From Barnesiella sp. An55 (GTDB lineage: Bacteria; Bacteroidota; Bacteroidia; Bacteroidales; Barnesiellaceae), in contig NZ_NFHZ01000003.1 of the NCBI RefSeq assembly GCF_002161555.1, positions 124,001 through 188,000 on the forward strand: a stretch of DNA of 64,000 bases, in the 5' to 3' direction. The translations under genes and the position numbers were made by a program. Within the stretch, counting starts at the first letter, position 1. Each line of letters begins with the position of its first letter. Below are positions 17,565 to 26,181 of this stretch, piece by piece. The notes beneath the pieces were generated by a model. It worked only from the letters and a program-made list of their open reading frames with translations, was not told the DNA's origin and made no database searches.

Positions 17565-18785
17565 ATGGATAATAGTTCGATATACGGGGTAGATACCAAA
17601 AAACTCCTTATAAAAAAGAGTATTATCAACTTTTATATTTATAACAAAGATGCGACTATCGCCGATCTTTCTAAGGAATTTAATCTGAGCGGTCCAACTG
17701 TGGCAAAGATTATTTCGGAGATGATTGACGAAGGCTTTATTATAGATTATGGTAAGTTGAAGACTTGCAGTGGTGGTCGTCGCCCCAATCTATATGGCTT
17801 GAATCCAGAATCGGGTTATTTCGTGGGGGTAGATATTAAAAAGTTTGGGGTGAATATAGGAATTGTCAACTTCAAAGGCGATATAATTGATCTCCAGACT
17901 AATATTCCTTTCAAGAACGATAACACGATAGACTCGTTCGATACGTTGTGCGAAATCATACAGACCTTTATCAACAAGCACAAGTCTATTCGCAATAAAA
18001 TATTGAATATCAATGTCAATCTCTCGGGCCGGGTCAATGCTGAGTCGGGGTACAGCTACAGTAAATTCTACTTTGGCGAACGTCCGCTTACCGATCTCTT
18101 TTATGAGAAGCTGGGCTATCGGGTTTTTATCGACAATAATACCCGGGCCATGCTTTACGGCGAGTATATGAGCAATAATACCAACAATGCCAAGAACATT
18201 ATATTCGTTAACATTAGTTGGGGCTTGGGTATAAGCATCATGATGAACGGACAGTTATATTACGGTGAATCGGGATTCGCTGGTGAGTTTGGACACATGA
18301 GTGTGTTTGACAATGAAGAGTTGTGTCATTGTGGAAAGAAAGGTTGTTTGGAGACCGAGACTTCGGGGTCGGCAATACACCGTATCTTTGTGAAGCGTGT
18401 ACTCAATGGTGAAAACTCTATTCTCTCGGCGGCAATCAAGGAGGGACAGGATGTCACGTTGAGCGACATTATCGATGCTGTTAATAAGGAGGATATCCTG
18501 GCGATTGATATCATCGAGGAGGCTGGCAATAAGTTGGGTAAATATATTGCAGGGCTGATTAATATTTTCAACCCGGGGCTGGTTATCATTGGGGGAGAGT
18601 TGTCCCAGACGGGCGATTATATAAGCTTGCCCATTATCAGTGCCATTAATAAATACTCACTCAATCTGGCAAATAAGGATTCGGTGATTACCCTCTCGAA
18701 ACTGAAAGATAAGGCCGGTGTGATTGGTGCCTGCATGTTGGCGCGCAACAACTATCTCAAGTTGTCACAAATCGGGTATAAATAA
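17565..18785 (+). CDS. ROK-family transcriptional regulator (NagC/XylR type)
   Basis: 406 residues from the ATG at 17565, which has AAAGGAG 7 bases upstream; an in-frame ATG at 17544 lacks a leader. An N-terminal winged helix-turn-helix (ATIADLSKEFNLSGPTVAKIISEMIDEGFI) is joined to a ROK sugar-kinase-like domain: ATP-type loop VDIKKFG, sugar-binding EFGHMSV, zinc site CHCGKKGC and IIGGELS. ROK repressors such as E. coli NagC sense N-acetylhexosamine phosphates. The gene lies just after an operon set that should produce ManNAc-6-P and GlcNAc-6-P, so it is probably the local regulator. It has its own promoter. An effector is not shown by the sequence. Confidence 0.9.
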   Translation: MDNSSIYGVDTKKLLIKKSIINFYIYNKDATIADLSKEFNLSGPTVAKIISEMIDEGFIIDYGKLKTCSGGRRPNLYGLNPESGYFVGVDIKKFGVNIGIVNFKGDIIDLQTNIPFKNDNTIDSFDTLCEIIQTFINKHKSIRNKILNINVNLSGRVNAESGYSYSKFYFGERPLTDLFYEKLGYRVFIDNNTRAMLYGEYMSNNTNNAKNIIFVNISWGLGISIMMNGQLYYGESGFAGEFGHMSVFDNEELCHCGKKGCLETETSGSAIHRIFVKRVLNGENSILSAAIKEGQDVTLSDIIDAVNKEDILAIDIIEEAGNKLGKYIAGLINIFNPGLVIIGGELSQTGDYISLPIISAINKYSLNLANKDSVITLSKLKDKAGVIGACMLARNNYLKLSQIGYK

Positions 18786-18883
18786 CCGAAATATTGGGCT
18801 TTCTCCGTAACTTTGGGCTATTGTATGACAGGGTTGTACGGTAGCTTGGAGTTTTCGTGTTTTTAAATAAATGAGCATTTGGT

Positions 18884-19789
18884 ATGGCAAAGGAACTTTT
18901 CAACCGCTATGTGTGGCTTATCGACATGTTGCAGCGATACGGTCGGCTCACCCGGCGCGAAATCGACGAGCTGTGGATGCGCAGCGAGTATTCCGGGGGG
19001 CGGCCCATGGCGCGGCGCACCTTTATGAATTACCGGCAGGCGATACAGGTGATGTTCGATGTGAATATCGAGTGCGATTCTTCGACCTATGAATATTACA
19101 TCGAGGATCCCGAGGCTCTCGAAGGGAGTGGGGCCCGAGTGTGGGCTCTCAACACGCTGGCAGTGAACAGTCTGCTCGACGAGAGTCAGGAGTTGCGCGA
19201 GCGCATCGTGCTGGAGAATATCCCTTCGGGGCAGAAGTTCCTGCGCATCGTCTTCGAAGCGATGAGAGAGAATCGATTGATGTCACTGTCGTACCGTTCG
19301 TTTCGGCGAGTCACGGCATCGCACTCGCTGGTAGCTCCCTACTTTGTAAGGCTGTTCAGGCAGCGGTGGTATGTGGTGGGGTTGAGTGTGGAGGAGCATA
19401 AAATCAAGACCTATGCCCTGGATCGGGTGACTTCGCTTGAGCTGAGCGACCGCACGTTTGTCTATCCCGAGGGGTTTGAGCCGACCGACTATTTCAAGGA
19501 TTGTTTCGGCATTACCTATGGCGAGCGTCCGGTCGAGGTGGTGGTGTTGCGGGTTTCGGCGTTGCAGGCCAACTACCTGCGCACGCTGCCGCTGCACGAG
19601 AGTCAGGTCGAGAGTGAGCGGGGCGACCGTTATTCGATTTTCCGATACCGGTTGAAGATTACGCCCGATCTCGAGCAGGAACTCTACGCGCTGGGATTCT
19701 GGCAGGCCGAGGTGTTGGCTCCACAGTCATTGCGTGAGGCGATAGCGACTCGGCTGGCCGAGAGCCTGTCGTGCTATAATGATAAATGA
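18884..19789 (+). CDS. WYL-domain transcriptional regulator
   Basis: 301 residues. The N-terminal 100 or so residues form a winged-helix DNA-binding region (LIDMLQRYGRLTRREIDELW, ARRTFMNYRQAI). The WYL domain follows (LMSLSYRSF, LVAPYFVRLFRQRWYVVGLS, IKTYALDRVTSLEL), and a WCX-type C-terminal extension ends the protein. WYL proteins bind nucleic-acid or nucleotide ligands and act as activators or repressors. A TAACTTTG -7-like element lies at 18808-18815. It converges on the DUF3108 gene with 20 bases between stops. Its target is not evident from the neighbours; it is not clearly part of the preceding ROK/SusCD locus. Confidence 0.88.
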   Translation: MAKELFNRYVWLIDMLQRYGRLTRREIDELWMRSEYSGGRPMARRTFMNYRQAIQVMFDVNIECDSSTYEYYIEDPEALEGSGARVWALNTLAVNSLLDESQELRERIVLENIPSGQKFLRIVFEAMRENRLMSLSYRSFRRVTASHSLVAPYFVRLFRQRWYVVGLSVEEHKIKTYALDRVTSLELSDRTFVYPEGFEPTDYFKDCFGITYGERPVEVVVLRVSALQANYLRTLPLHESQVESERGDRYSIFRYRLKITPDLEQELYALGFWQAEVLAPQSLREAIATRLAESLSCYNDK

Positions 19790-19809
19790 TTGTAAATCAT
19801 ATCCCCCTG

Positions 19810-20613
19810 CTATTTGCCGGTATAGACGGCTTTCATCGAGCCCAAGGCCAGTTTGCCTTCGACCTTCAGGGGGATGCGGCGCGAGTCGGTGCTGATCCAG
19901 GCCGATATGTTGTCGCTGGTCTTTTTCCCCGTGGTGTCGTAGAATCGGAACCGCACTTTGAAGGTATTATACTCCTTTTTGTTCTGTTTGAGAATCTCTT
20001 GCCCCAGGTATTCGATATTGAGGTATTCGAGACTTTTTCCCGAGAAGATTTTGGTTTTGTAGAGTTGGTTCATCTTCATCTGCCTGAAATCGAACCCGCG
20101 GATGACGTAGAAGATGCTGAGCATGTCATAGACGATACCGGGCTCGGTGAGCACATAGTTTTCGATGGCGTTTCGTTTGGGTCGATAGAGTCGTATTTTG
20201 CCCGTAGTCGCTGTGCCGTTGTAGGTGTAGTGTACCTCGTCTTTGCGATAGGTGCCGTCCTCGTCGGCGAGTTTGGCATAGTAGATGGGGGCGAGAGCCT
20301 GGTTGCGGTGCATGTCGGCCACGAGAGTGTCGCGCACCTTGAATATGTTGTCGGCAAAGGGAAGGGTGCGCGCCGTGAGTACCGAGTGGTAGCTGTTGGG
20401 GCGGATGGAGAGTTGCAGGGTGGCGGTGGCAGCTCGTTTCCAAAGGAATCCCAATTGATAGATGATGTCGTAGGAGAGCGATTCCGACTGGATGCCCGGC
20501 GGGTTTTGGGCGTGAACGACCGAGGCCGGAGCAAAGCTCCCGGTGAGCAGAACGAGCGAGAGTACACAGATGCGCACTTTTGTTCCGAGATGGATGTGAA
20601 TCGGGCAATGCAT
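19810..20613 (-). CDS. DUF3108 secreted/periplasmic protein
   Basis: 267 residues from the ATG at 20613; the frame runs up to a TTG at 20637 that would overlap the preceding gene. A signal peptide is present (VRICVLSLVLLTGSFAPASVVHAQ), then a beta-rich domain with DUF3108 features (ESLSYDIIYQLGFLWKRAATATLQL, RIPLKVEGKLALGSMKAVYTGK). Proteins of this family in Bacteroidetes are conserved and exported but lack a known activity. It lies 20 bases after the Ig-like lipoprotein gene in the same direction, so the two are likely co-transcribed and may both be envelope proteins. Confidence 0.8.
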   Translation of the reverse strand: MHCPIHIHLGTKVRICVLSLVLLTGSFAPASVVHAQNPPGIQSESLSYDIIYQLGFLWKRAATATLQLSIRPNSYHSVLTARTLPFADNIFKVRDTLVADMHRNQALAPIYYAKLADEDGTYRKDEVHYTYNGTATTGKIRLYRPKRNAIENYVLTEPGIVYDMLSIFYVIRGFDFRQMKMNQLYKTKIFSGKSLEYLNIEYLGQEILKQNKKEYNTFKVRFRFYDTTGKKTSDNISAWISTDSRRIPLKVEGKLALGSMKAVYTGK

Positions 20614-20633
20614 AGGCCGTGGGTTTAAGAGGG

Positions 20634-22511
20634 TCAATAATTGCGTTTTTTCTCCTGTGGCTTGTTCTTCTTGATCTTGTCGGGTTTTTGCTTATCGACG
20701 GGGGTAGCATAGATATCCCACTCCTGCTCGACATCCCAGTTGGCCTTCAGCTCCAGCTCGCGGGGATAATACGAAACCTCCTCGGGCTGTCGCTTTTCGG
20801 CATAGTTGCCGGTGTCGTACTTGCCGTTGCCGTTGCTGTCGATATAGAGTCGGGCGTAATAGGTACCCGGGTTGAGATACATGAACTCGGCTCCGCCGTC
20901 AATGACGGGAGCCGCTCGTACCGGCTTGTCGCCCGAGTCGAGAATTTCGACGATGGCCGAGTCGGTGACCCCGGTGATGGCAAAATAGAGATTGGAGTAC
21001 TCTTCGAGCGCCCTGACCTTGAATTCCTGTGTATAGGTGTTGGTATATAGCCCGTAGATGTTGGTAAAGGCAATAGAGTCCATCACCACACGATACGACT
21101 CGCCCGGTGTCCATTTGTAGGAGAGGGTGTAGTCGCGCAGGAACATCGAGTCTTGCTCGAAGGTAAAGAGCGAGTCGGCTATGGGAATCCACAAGGTATC
21201 GCGCTTCTGCTCGAGGTGAATCTTGCTTCGGTCGAAACTTTGCAGCGGTTCGGCAAAGGAGTATCGCAGAGGCTTATATAGGTCGAGGCTGCCGCTCGTC
21301 TTGGCGTTCATTTGCAGGAACTGGATTTCGGGGACCTCGATCGAGTCGCCCTCTTCTTTCTTTTTCTTCTCCTCTTTTTTCTTGGAGCCCTTGTATTGTT
21401 TCATGATGAACTTGAGGGTATCGTTGTAGAGCGACAGTTGCCTGAGCGAGTCGGTGCGCAGATATTCGGCAGCAAAGAGCAGGGTGTCCATGTTGTAGAT
21501 GGTCGAGTCTTTGATCCAGTATTGCAGCGAGTCGTTGTGGGGCGACCGCTCGAGAATGGCCCAGTCGTCGCGCTCGAAGTTGAGGGGCTTGAGGCGGGGC
21601 AGCGAGTCGGCCGGAGCCTTGAAGTAGATGCTTATCTTGCGGCGGTCGGTACGCTCGCTCTTGTCGAGATATTGCGACTGGAATCCCTCGTTGAACGAGG
21701 TGAGCAGGATGTCGTTGGGGTAGAAGTGAGTGTGGTTGTACTCGATAATGGTATCGATGGTGACGCTGTCTTTCCACAGCGTATCGACGTGCAGTTGGAC
21801 ATCGGCCGTGGGCACGACGATGGAGTCGAAGAAGGCAATCTCTTCCGAGGGGTTGTCGAACTTGTAGTCGCGATTGAGGTCCTTGAGGGCAAAGAGCCGG
21901 TACTTGCCGGGGGTGACGTTGCGGATGGTGAAGTGACCCAGTTCGTCGGAACTGGCGATACGCTCCATCGGCAATTTCTGGAATGCCGAGTCGTCGAGGT
22001 TGCTGTGCAGCCCCACCAGCATGCCGGTTACCGGTTCCAGGTCGCTGGCGTTGAGCAGGATGCCCGATACTTGCAGCGAGTCGATTTTGGAGCCGGTCGA
22101 GAAGGAGTAGGCAAAACTGTATAGCGGGTTCTTCTCGTTGTTATCGACGATGGAGTTGGAGAAGTCGATGGTATAGGTCGTGTTGGGCAGCAGCGAGTCT
22201 TTGAGCTGTACGGTCACCTTGCGGCCCGAGGCGCGAATCTCGGGCATGTCTTTCTGAGGGGGCGACACGATTACCTTCTCGCCGGGGCTTTCGACCTGGA
22301 TAATTTCGTCGAATTCGATTTCGATTCGTTGCTCCGATACATTCAGGGCTCCCGGTGCCGGCTTGCTCTTGACAAACAGCGGCGGAGTCTCGTCGCGCGG
22401 GCCACCACCCGGGCGCGACATGTTGGCACAAGAGTATATCGACAGCGCCAGTACCCCGGCCGCCATAAGCCGGTAGGCGGTTGTAGCAGAAAGTGGACGT
22501 CTCACATTCAT
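20634..22511 (-). CDS. Large Ig-like-domain lipoprotein (Bacteroidetes conserved)
   Basis: 625 residues from the ATG at 22511 (an upstream TTG is ignored). The lipobox SIYSC places the lipidated cysteine at C28. The sequence just after it (SRPGGGPRDETPP, then PAPGALNV, IEIEFDEII) is the start of a bacterial Ig-like (SbsA/Big_5) domain. The rest is beta-rich with a lysine/glutamate tract (SKKKEEKKKKEEG) and carboxypeptidase-regulatory-like segments (LGHFTIRNVTPGKYRLFALKD). The C-terminus is basic. This architecture is typical of an envelope structural or adhesion lipoprotein. Three promoter-like elements precede it. Function unknown. Confidence 0.8.
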   Translation of the reverse strand: MNVRRPLSATTAYRLMAAGVLALSIYSCANMSRPGGGPRDETPPLFVKSKPAPGALNVSEQRIEIEFDEIIQVESPGEKVIVSPPQKDMPEIRASGRKVTVQLKDSLLPNTTYTIDFSNSIVDNNEKNPLYSFAYSFSTGSKIDSLQVSGILLNASDLEPVTGMLVGLHSNLDDSAFQKLPMERIASSDELGHFTIRNVTPGKYRLFALKDLNRDYKFDNPSEEIAFFDSIVVPTADVQLHVDTLWKDSVTIDTIIEYNHTHFYPNDILLTSFNEGFQSQYLDKSERTDRRKISIYFKAPADSLPRLKPLNFERDDWAILERSPHNDSLQYWIKDSTIYNMDTLLFAAEYLRTDSLRQLSLYNDTLKFIMKQYKGSKKKEEKKKKEEGDSIEVPEIQFLQMNAKTSGSLDLYKPLRYSFAEPLQSFDRSKIHLEQKRDTLWIPIADSLFTFEQDSMFLRDYTLSYKWTPGESYRVVMDSIAFTNIYGLYTNTYTQEFKVRALEEYSNLYFAITGVTDSAIVEILDSGDKPVRAAPVIDGGAEFMYLNPGTYYARLYIDSNGNGKYDTGNYAEKRQPEEVSYYPRELELKANWDVEQEWDIYATPVDKQKPDKIKKNKPQEKKRNY

Positions 22512-22530
22512 GGTCAACGGTTTTGAATAT

Positions 22531-22561
22531 CAAAGATAATACAAAAAGCGATAGAAGCCAA
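22531..22561 (-). promoter_or_regulatory. Promoter 1 for the Ig-like lipoprotein gene
   Basis: TTG (22559-22561), 20 bases, TATCTTTG (22531-22538) on the minus strand; the transcript would start only about 13 bases before the ATG. Confidence 0.45.
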
Positions 22562-22608
22562 CACCAGTAGGCTGTTCAATCGGCAACGAGCCCGCTCGAT
22601 ACGGGATG

Positions 22609-22639
22609 CAAAGATAGGGTAAGCGCCACGAAGTTGCAA
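22609..22639 (-). promoter_or_regulatory. Promoter 2 for the Ig-like lipoprotein gene
   Basis: TTG (22637-22639), 20 bases, TATCTTTG (22609-22616) on the minus strand. The -7 element is a perfect match and the spacing is right. Confidence 0.5.
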
Positions 22640-22772
22640 GGTCGCATGCTCCCCACCTCGGCAAAGCCGCCCGTCGATGCGTCGATATGCAAAGATATAA
22701 CAAAAAACACGTTCGATAAGTCTTTTGCCTCCTACATCTAAAATGCCGCTAATCATAAATAAATCGAATAAT

Positions 22773-22805
22773 TTTGGGCATCTGTGAAAAAATAATATAT
22801 CTTTG
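22773..22805 (+). promoter_or_regulatory. Promoter for secDF
   Basis: TTTG (22773-22776), 21 bases, TATCTTTG (22798-22805). Both boxes are perfect; the start codon is 57 bases downstream of the -7 box. Confidence 0.65.
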
Positions 22806-22861
22806 CACCTTGATAAAAATACGAAATTCAATTAAAACAAAAAAAATAAAGTACTAATCAC

Positions 22862-25800
22862 ATGCAAAACAAAGGATTTATTAGAGTCATTGCGGTTTTG
22901 CTCACACTTATCTGCTTGTTTTACATTTCGTTCTCGGTTGTAACAGCCATTTACAACAACAAGGCGAAAGAGTATGCAGCCGGCGATGAGGCGAAGTATA
23001 AACATTATATCGACTCTATCTCTACGGAAAAGGTGTATTGGTGGTACTACACGTATCAGCAATGCCGTGAAATGGAAATAGGTTTGGGCCTCGACCTGAA
23101 GGGCGGTATGAACGTAACGCTGCAAATCTCGGTGGCCGACGTGCTTAAATCGCTGTCGAATAATAATCCCGACCCCAATTTCAATGCGGCTATCGCTGCC
23201 GCCCAGGCTTCACAAGCCGGTAACAACGACTTTATTGTTTCGTTCTACAACGAGTACAAGAAGATCGACCCCAATGTGCGCCTCTCGGCAATCTTCAGTA
23301 CCTTCCAGTTAAAAGATAAAATCACGCCCAAATCGAACAATGACGAGGTAATCGCTGTGTTGCGTGAAGAGTTGAACAGTGCCGTGGACAACTCGTATAA
23401 TGTATTGCGCACGCGTATCGACCGCTTCGGTGTGGTTGCTCCCAATATCCAAAAGTTGGAGAAAGACGGTCTTATCTCGATAGAATTGCCGGGTATCAAA
23501 GAGCCCGAACGTGTAAGAAAACTGTTGCAAGGTAGCGCCAACCTCGAGTTCTGGGAAACCTACAAGCTCGAGCAACTGGCTCCGAAACTCGATGCCGTAA
23601 ACAACGCCCTTGCCGTGGCTAATGCCGCTCAAGGTAGCGAAACGACCGACTCGGTAGCTGTTACTCCTGCAACCGAGCCCGCTCCTGCTGCCGACACTGC
23701 GGCTGCCGACACTGCGGCTGCCGTTGCCGGCGATAGCACGGCCCAGTCGCTGAAAGACAAACTGCAACAAGAGGGTTCGGCTTCGGATGCCGAGATGATG
23801 GAGCGTTTCCGCAAACAGAATCCGTTGCTTGCGTTGACGAACTATAATCAATGTCGTGTCGGCTCGCCCGTAATCGGTATTGTGCATAAAAACGATACGG
23901 CTGCCGTAAACCGCATGATGTCGAGCAAAATCGCACGCGATATTATGCCCAGTGATCTTATCCTGCGCTGGACGGTAAAACCCATCGACGAGGAACAAAC
24001 CATGTATGAACTCGTTGCCCTTAAAGCCGGTAAAGGAGGAAAAGCTCCTCTGGGCGGCGACGTGATTACCGATGCTCGCGACGATTTCGACAAGATTAAA
24101 GGCTCGGTAGTGAGCATGACCATGAATGCCGAGGGCGCCAAGACGTGGGAAAAACTGACCCGCGACAACATTGGCAACGCCATCGCTATCGTGCTCGACA
24201 ATCAAGTATATTCGTTCCCCAATGTACATGGTGCCATCACGGGTGGTAGCTCGGAGATTACGGGCGGATTCTCGCCCGAAGAGGCCAAAGACTTGGCCAA
24301 TGTGCTCAAATCGGGTAAGATGGCAGCTTCTGTAACGATTGTACAAGAAGACATCATCGGTCCTTCGCTGGGCCAGGAGGCTATTCAAAACGGATTGATT
24401 TCGTTCTTGGTCGCTTTGGTGCTGCTGATGGCCTATTTGATTATCATGTACGGCTGGACGCCGGGCCTTATTGCCAGCTTCGGTGTGATATGCAACCTTT
24501 TCTTCACTGTGGGTATTCTTGCCTCGCTGCAAGCCGTGCTCACCCTTTCGGGTATTGCCGGTATCGTGTTGTCTTTGGCTATGGCGGTCGATGCCAACGT
24601 GCTGATTTTCGAGCGTACCAAAGAAGAATTGCGTGCGGGTAAGAATATGAAATCGGCGGTTGCCGATGGTTACAAGAATGCATTCTCGGCAATCTTCGAC
24701 TCGAACTTGACCTCTATCATCACGGGTGTGATTCTGCTGATTTATGGAACGGGCCCCATCTTGGGCTTTGCCACAACCTTGATTATCGGTATCGCTACTT
24801 CGTTCTTTACGGCTATCTTTATCACCCGTCTCATTTTCGAGGCTGGTCTGAACCGCGGGAAATTCAATAATATGACTTTCACTACGGCTATTTCGCGTAA
24901 TTTCCTCACCGATACCCACATCAATTTCGTAGGGTTGCGCAAGATAGGTTATATCTGCATTCTGGCCGTAATAGCCGTGTTTGTCGTTTCGTTCTTCACT
25001 CGTGGAATGAATCAAGGTATCGATTTCTCGGGAGGCCGTAACTACGTGGTTCGATTTGAACAACCGGTAAGCCCGCTCGAAATCGAAAATATGCTTGAAC
25101 CTTCGTTCGAAGGGCATTCGTTGTCGGTAATCACCATCACGAGCAGCAATCAAGTGCGTATCTCGACCAATTACCGTATTGCCGATAACGGCGAGGAGGT
25201 TGACCGTGAAATCGAAACAAAACTCTACGAGGGAATGAAGAGCCTGCTGGGCGATACTACCTACGAAGAGTTTTCCGAGAATATGATTCAGAGCCGCCAG
25301 AAGGTAGGCCCGACTATTGCCGACGATATTAAGGTGGGAGCCTATTGGGCAGTCTTTTTCTCGTTGATTGCGATGGCTCTGTATATCTTGCTCCGATTCC
25401 GCAACATCGCGTTCAGTGCGGGTACGCTGGTTTCGGTAGCCTTTACCACTTTCTCGGTAGTGGGCTTGTACTCGCTGCTTTATGGAGTTTTGCCCTTCTC
25501 GATGGAAATCGATCAGAACTTTGTCGCTGCGGTATTGACGGTTATCGGTTACTCGGTGAACGATACGGTGGTAATCTTCGACCGTATTCGCGAGGAAAAA
25601 ACGCTCTATCCCAAGCGCGATTTGGTAACGTCGATTAATAGCGCCTTGAACAGTACGTTGCCTCGTACAATCAATACGGGACAAAGTACGATTATCGTGC
25701 TGCTGTGTATCCTCTTGTTGGGTGCTGAGTCGGTTCGTAGCTTTGCATTTGCCATGCTGTTCGGTGTAATCATCGGTACGTTCTCGACCTTGTTCGTGGC

Positions 25801-25870
25801 TACGCCCATCGCTTATGAAATACAGCGTCGTGGTTTGGCCAAGAAAGCCGCCAAGGAGGCTGCCAAGTAA
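22862..25870 (+). CDS. secDF: Protein translocase subunit SecDF (SecD-SecF fusion)
   Basis: 1002 residues. SecD and SecF are joined in one polypeptide, as is normal in Bacteroidetes. It uses the proton gradient to pull exported proteins through SecYEG on the outside of the inner membrane. Visible: N-terminal helix 1, the periplasmic P1 domain (LGLDLKGGMNVTLQISV), the SecD helix bundle (AMAVDANVLIFERTKEEL), a second N-terminal motif of SecF (GIDFSGGRNYVVRFEQP) and the SecF bundle (YSVNDTVVIFDRIREE). The aspartates in both bundle motifs are present. A low-complexity Ala/Pro/Thr/Asp linker inside P1 (about residues 265-290) comes partly from a 15-base tandem repeat. The gene is alone between its own promoter and a strong terminator. 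Confidence 0.96.
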   Translation: MQNKGFIRVIAVLLTLICLFYISFSVVTAIYNNKAKEYAAGDEAKYKHYIDSISTEKVYWWYYTYQQCREMEIGLGLDLKGGMNVTLQISVADVLKSLSNNNPDPNFNAAIAAAQASQAGNNDFIVSFYNEYKKIDPNVRLSAIFSTFQLKDKITPKSNNDEVIAVLREELNSAVDNSYNVLRTRIDRFGVVAPNIQKLEKDGLISIELPGIKEPERVRKLLQGSANLEFWETYKLEQLAPKLDAVNNALAVANAAQGSETTDSVAVTPATEPAPAADTAAADTAAAVAGDSTAQSLKDKLQQEGSASDAEMMERFRKQNPLLALTNYNQCRVGSPVIGIVHKNDTAAVNRMMSSKIARDIMPSDLILRWTVKPIDEEQTMYELVALKAGKGGKAPLGGDVITDARDDFDKIKGSVVSMTMNAEGAKTWEKLTRDNIGNAIAIVLDNQVYSFPNVHGAITGGSSEITGGFSPEEAKDLANVLKSGKMAASVTIVQEDIIGPSLGQEAIQNGLISFLVALVLLMAYLIIMYGWTPGLIASFGVICNLFFTVGILASLQAVLTLSGIAGIVLSLAMAVDANVLIFERTKEELRAGKNMKSAVADGYKNAFSAIFDSNLTSIITGVILLIYGTGPILGFATTLIIGIATSFFTAIFITRLIFEAGLNRGKFNNMTFTTAISRNFLTDTHINFVGLRKIGYICILAVIAVFVVSFFTRGMNQGIDFSGGRNYVVRFEQPVSPLEIENMLEPSFEGHSLSVITITSSNQVRISTNYRIADNGEEVDREIETKLYEGMKSLLGDTTYEEFSENMIQSRQKVGPTIADDIKVGAYWAVFFSLIAMALYILLRFRNIAFSAGTLVSVAFTTFSVVGLYSLLYGVLPFSMEIDQNFVAAVLTVIGYSVNDTVVIFDRIREEKTLYPKRDLVTSINSALNSTLPRTINTGQSTIIVLLCILLLGAESVRSFAFAMLFGVIIGTFSTLFVATPIAYEIQRRGLAKKAAKEAAK
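23687..23723 (+). repeat. 15-bp tandem repeat inside secDF
   Basis: The unit GCTGCCGACACTGCG occurs twice without change (23687-23701, 23702-23716), followed by a partial third copy. It encodes ADTAA-type repeats in the periplasmic P1 linker and is in frame, so copy changes would lengthen or shorten the linker without breaking the gene. Confidence 0.75.
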
Positions 25871-25890
25871 AAGGCTGTCAGATAAAAGTA

Positions 25891-25935
25891 AAAGAGAGAG
25901 GGTGACCTGACTTTTGGGTCACCCTCTCTCTTTTT
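25891..25935 (+). terminator. Terminator after secDF
   Basis: A 17-base stem (AAAGAGAGAGGGTGACC, 25891-25907, with its exact complement at 25917-25933) and a T-run. Very strong; A-rich on the left flank so it could also work in reverse. Confidence 0.85.
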
Positions 25936-26011
25936 GTATATGGATTACGCCAGATGGTCACAGTGAGAGAATGAATGCGTGTGAGTGAGAGTGTGTGGGA
26001 GAGAGAAAAAT

Positions 26012-26053
26012 AAAGAGACCGCCCAAAATCTCTTTTGGGTCGGCCTCTTTTTT
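26012..26053 (-). terminator. Terminator after tRNA-Arg
   Basis: On the minus strand a GAGGCC-led arm pairs with a TTTTGGG-led arm through a 7-bp perfect inner stem and an outer stem with one bulge and one wobble pair, followed by TTTATTTTT. It begins 2 bases after the tRNA. Confidence 0.65.
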
Positions 26054-26054
26054 G

Positions 26055-26126
26055 TACCCCCGCCGAGAATCGAACTCGGATTTAAAGTTTAGGAAACTTC
26101 CGTTCTATCCATTGAACTACAAGGGC
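26055..26126 (-). tRNA. tRNA-Arg (CCT anticodon)
   Basis: 72 bases folding into a full cloverleaf on the minus strand. The acceptor GCCCTTG pairs with CGGGGGT (one G-U at the end and two more G-U pairs), the T arm is CCGAG-TTCGATT-CTCGG, and the anticodon arm is GAAGT-TTCCTAA-ACTTT, giving anticodon CCT that reads AGG. CCA is not encoded. The gene has its own promoter immediately upstream and a terminator directly behind it. Confidence 0.9.
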
Positions 26127-26136
26127 ATTCAGCCGA

Positions 26137-26167
26137 CAAAAGTAGTATAAAAAATTGTATTCGTCAA
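26137..26167 (-). promoter_or_regulatory. Promoter for tRNA-Arg
   Basis: TTG (26165-26167), 20 bases, TACTTTTG (26137-26144) on the minus strand, with the tRNA 5' end 11 bases past the -7 box. The -33 element lies just beyond the recO stop. Confidence 0.65.
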
Positions 26168-26181
26168 CCCTTTGCAGGAGA

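Larger units (their letters stand above)
22512..22861. other. Divergent region between the Ig-like lipoprotein gene and secDF
   Basis: 350 bases. On the minus strand, three exact TATCTTTG -7 elements occur at 22531-22538, 22609-22616 and 22690-22697. On the plus strand there is one promoter for secDF at 22773-22805. The middle of the region is unusually GC-rich for an intergenic stretch. No reading frame is convincing. Confidence 0.6.

Noticed and set aside
23309-25684. 791-codon minus-strand open frame opposite secDF
   Set aside because: Same shadow effect over a well-identified gene; the translation is rich in Arg/His/Gln with no domain.
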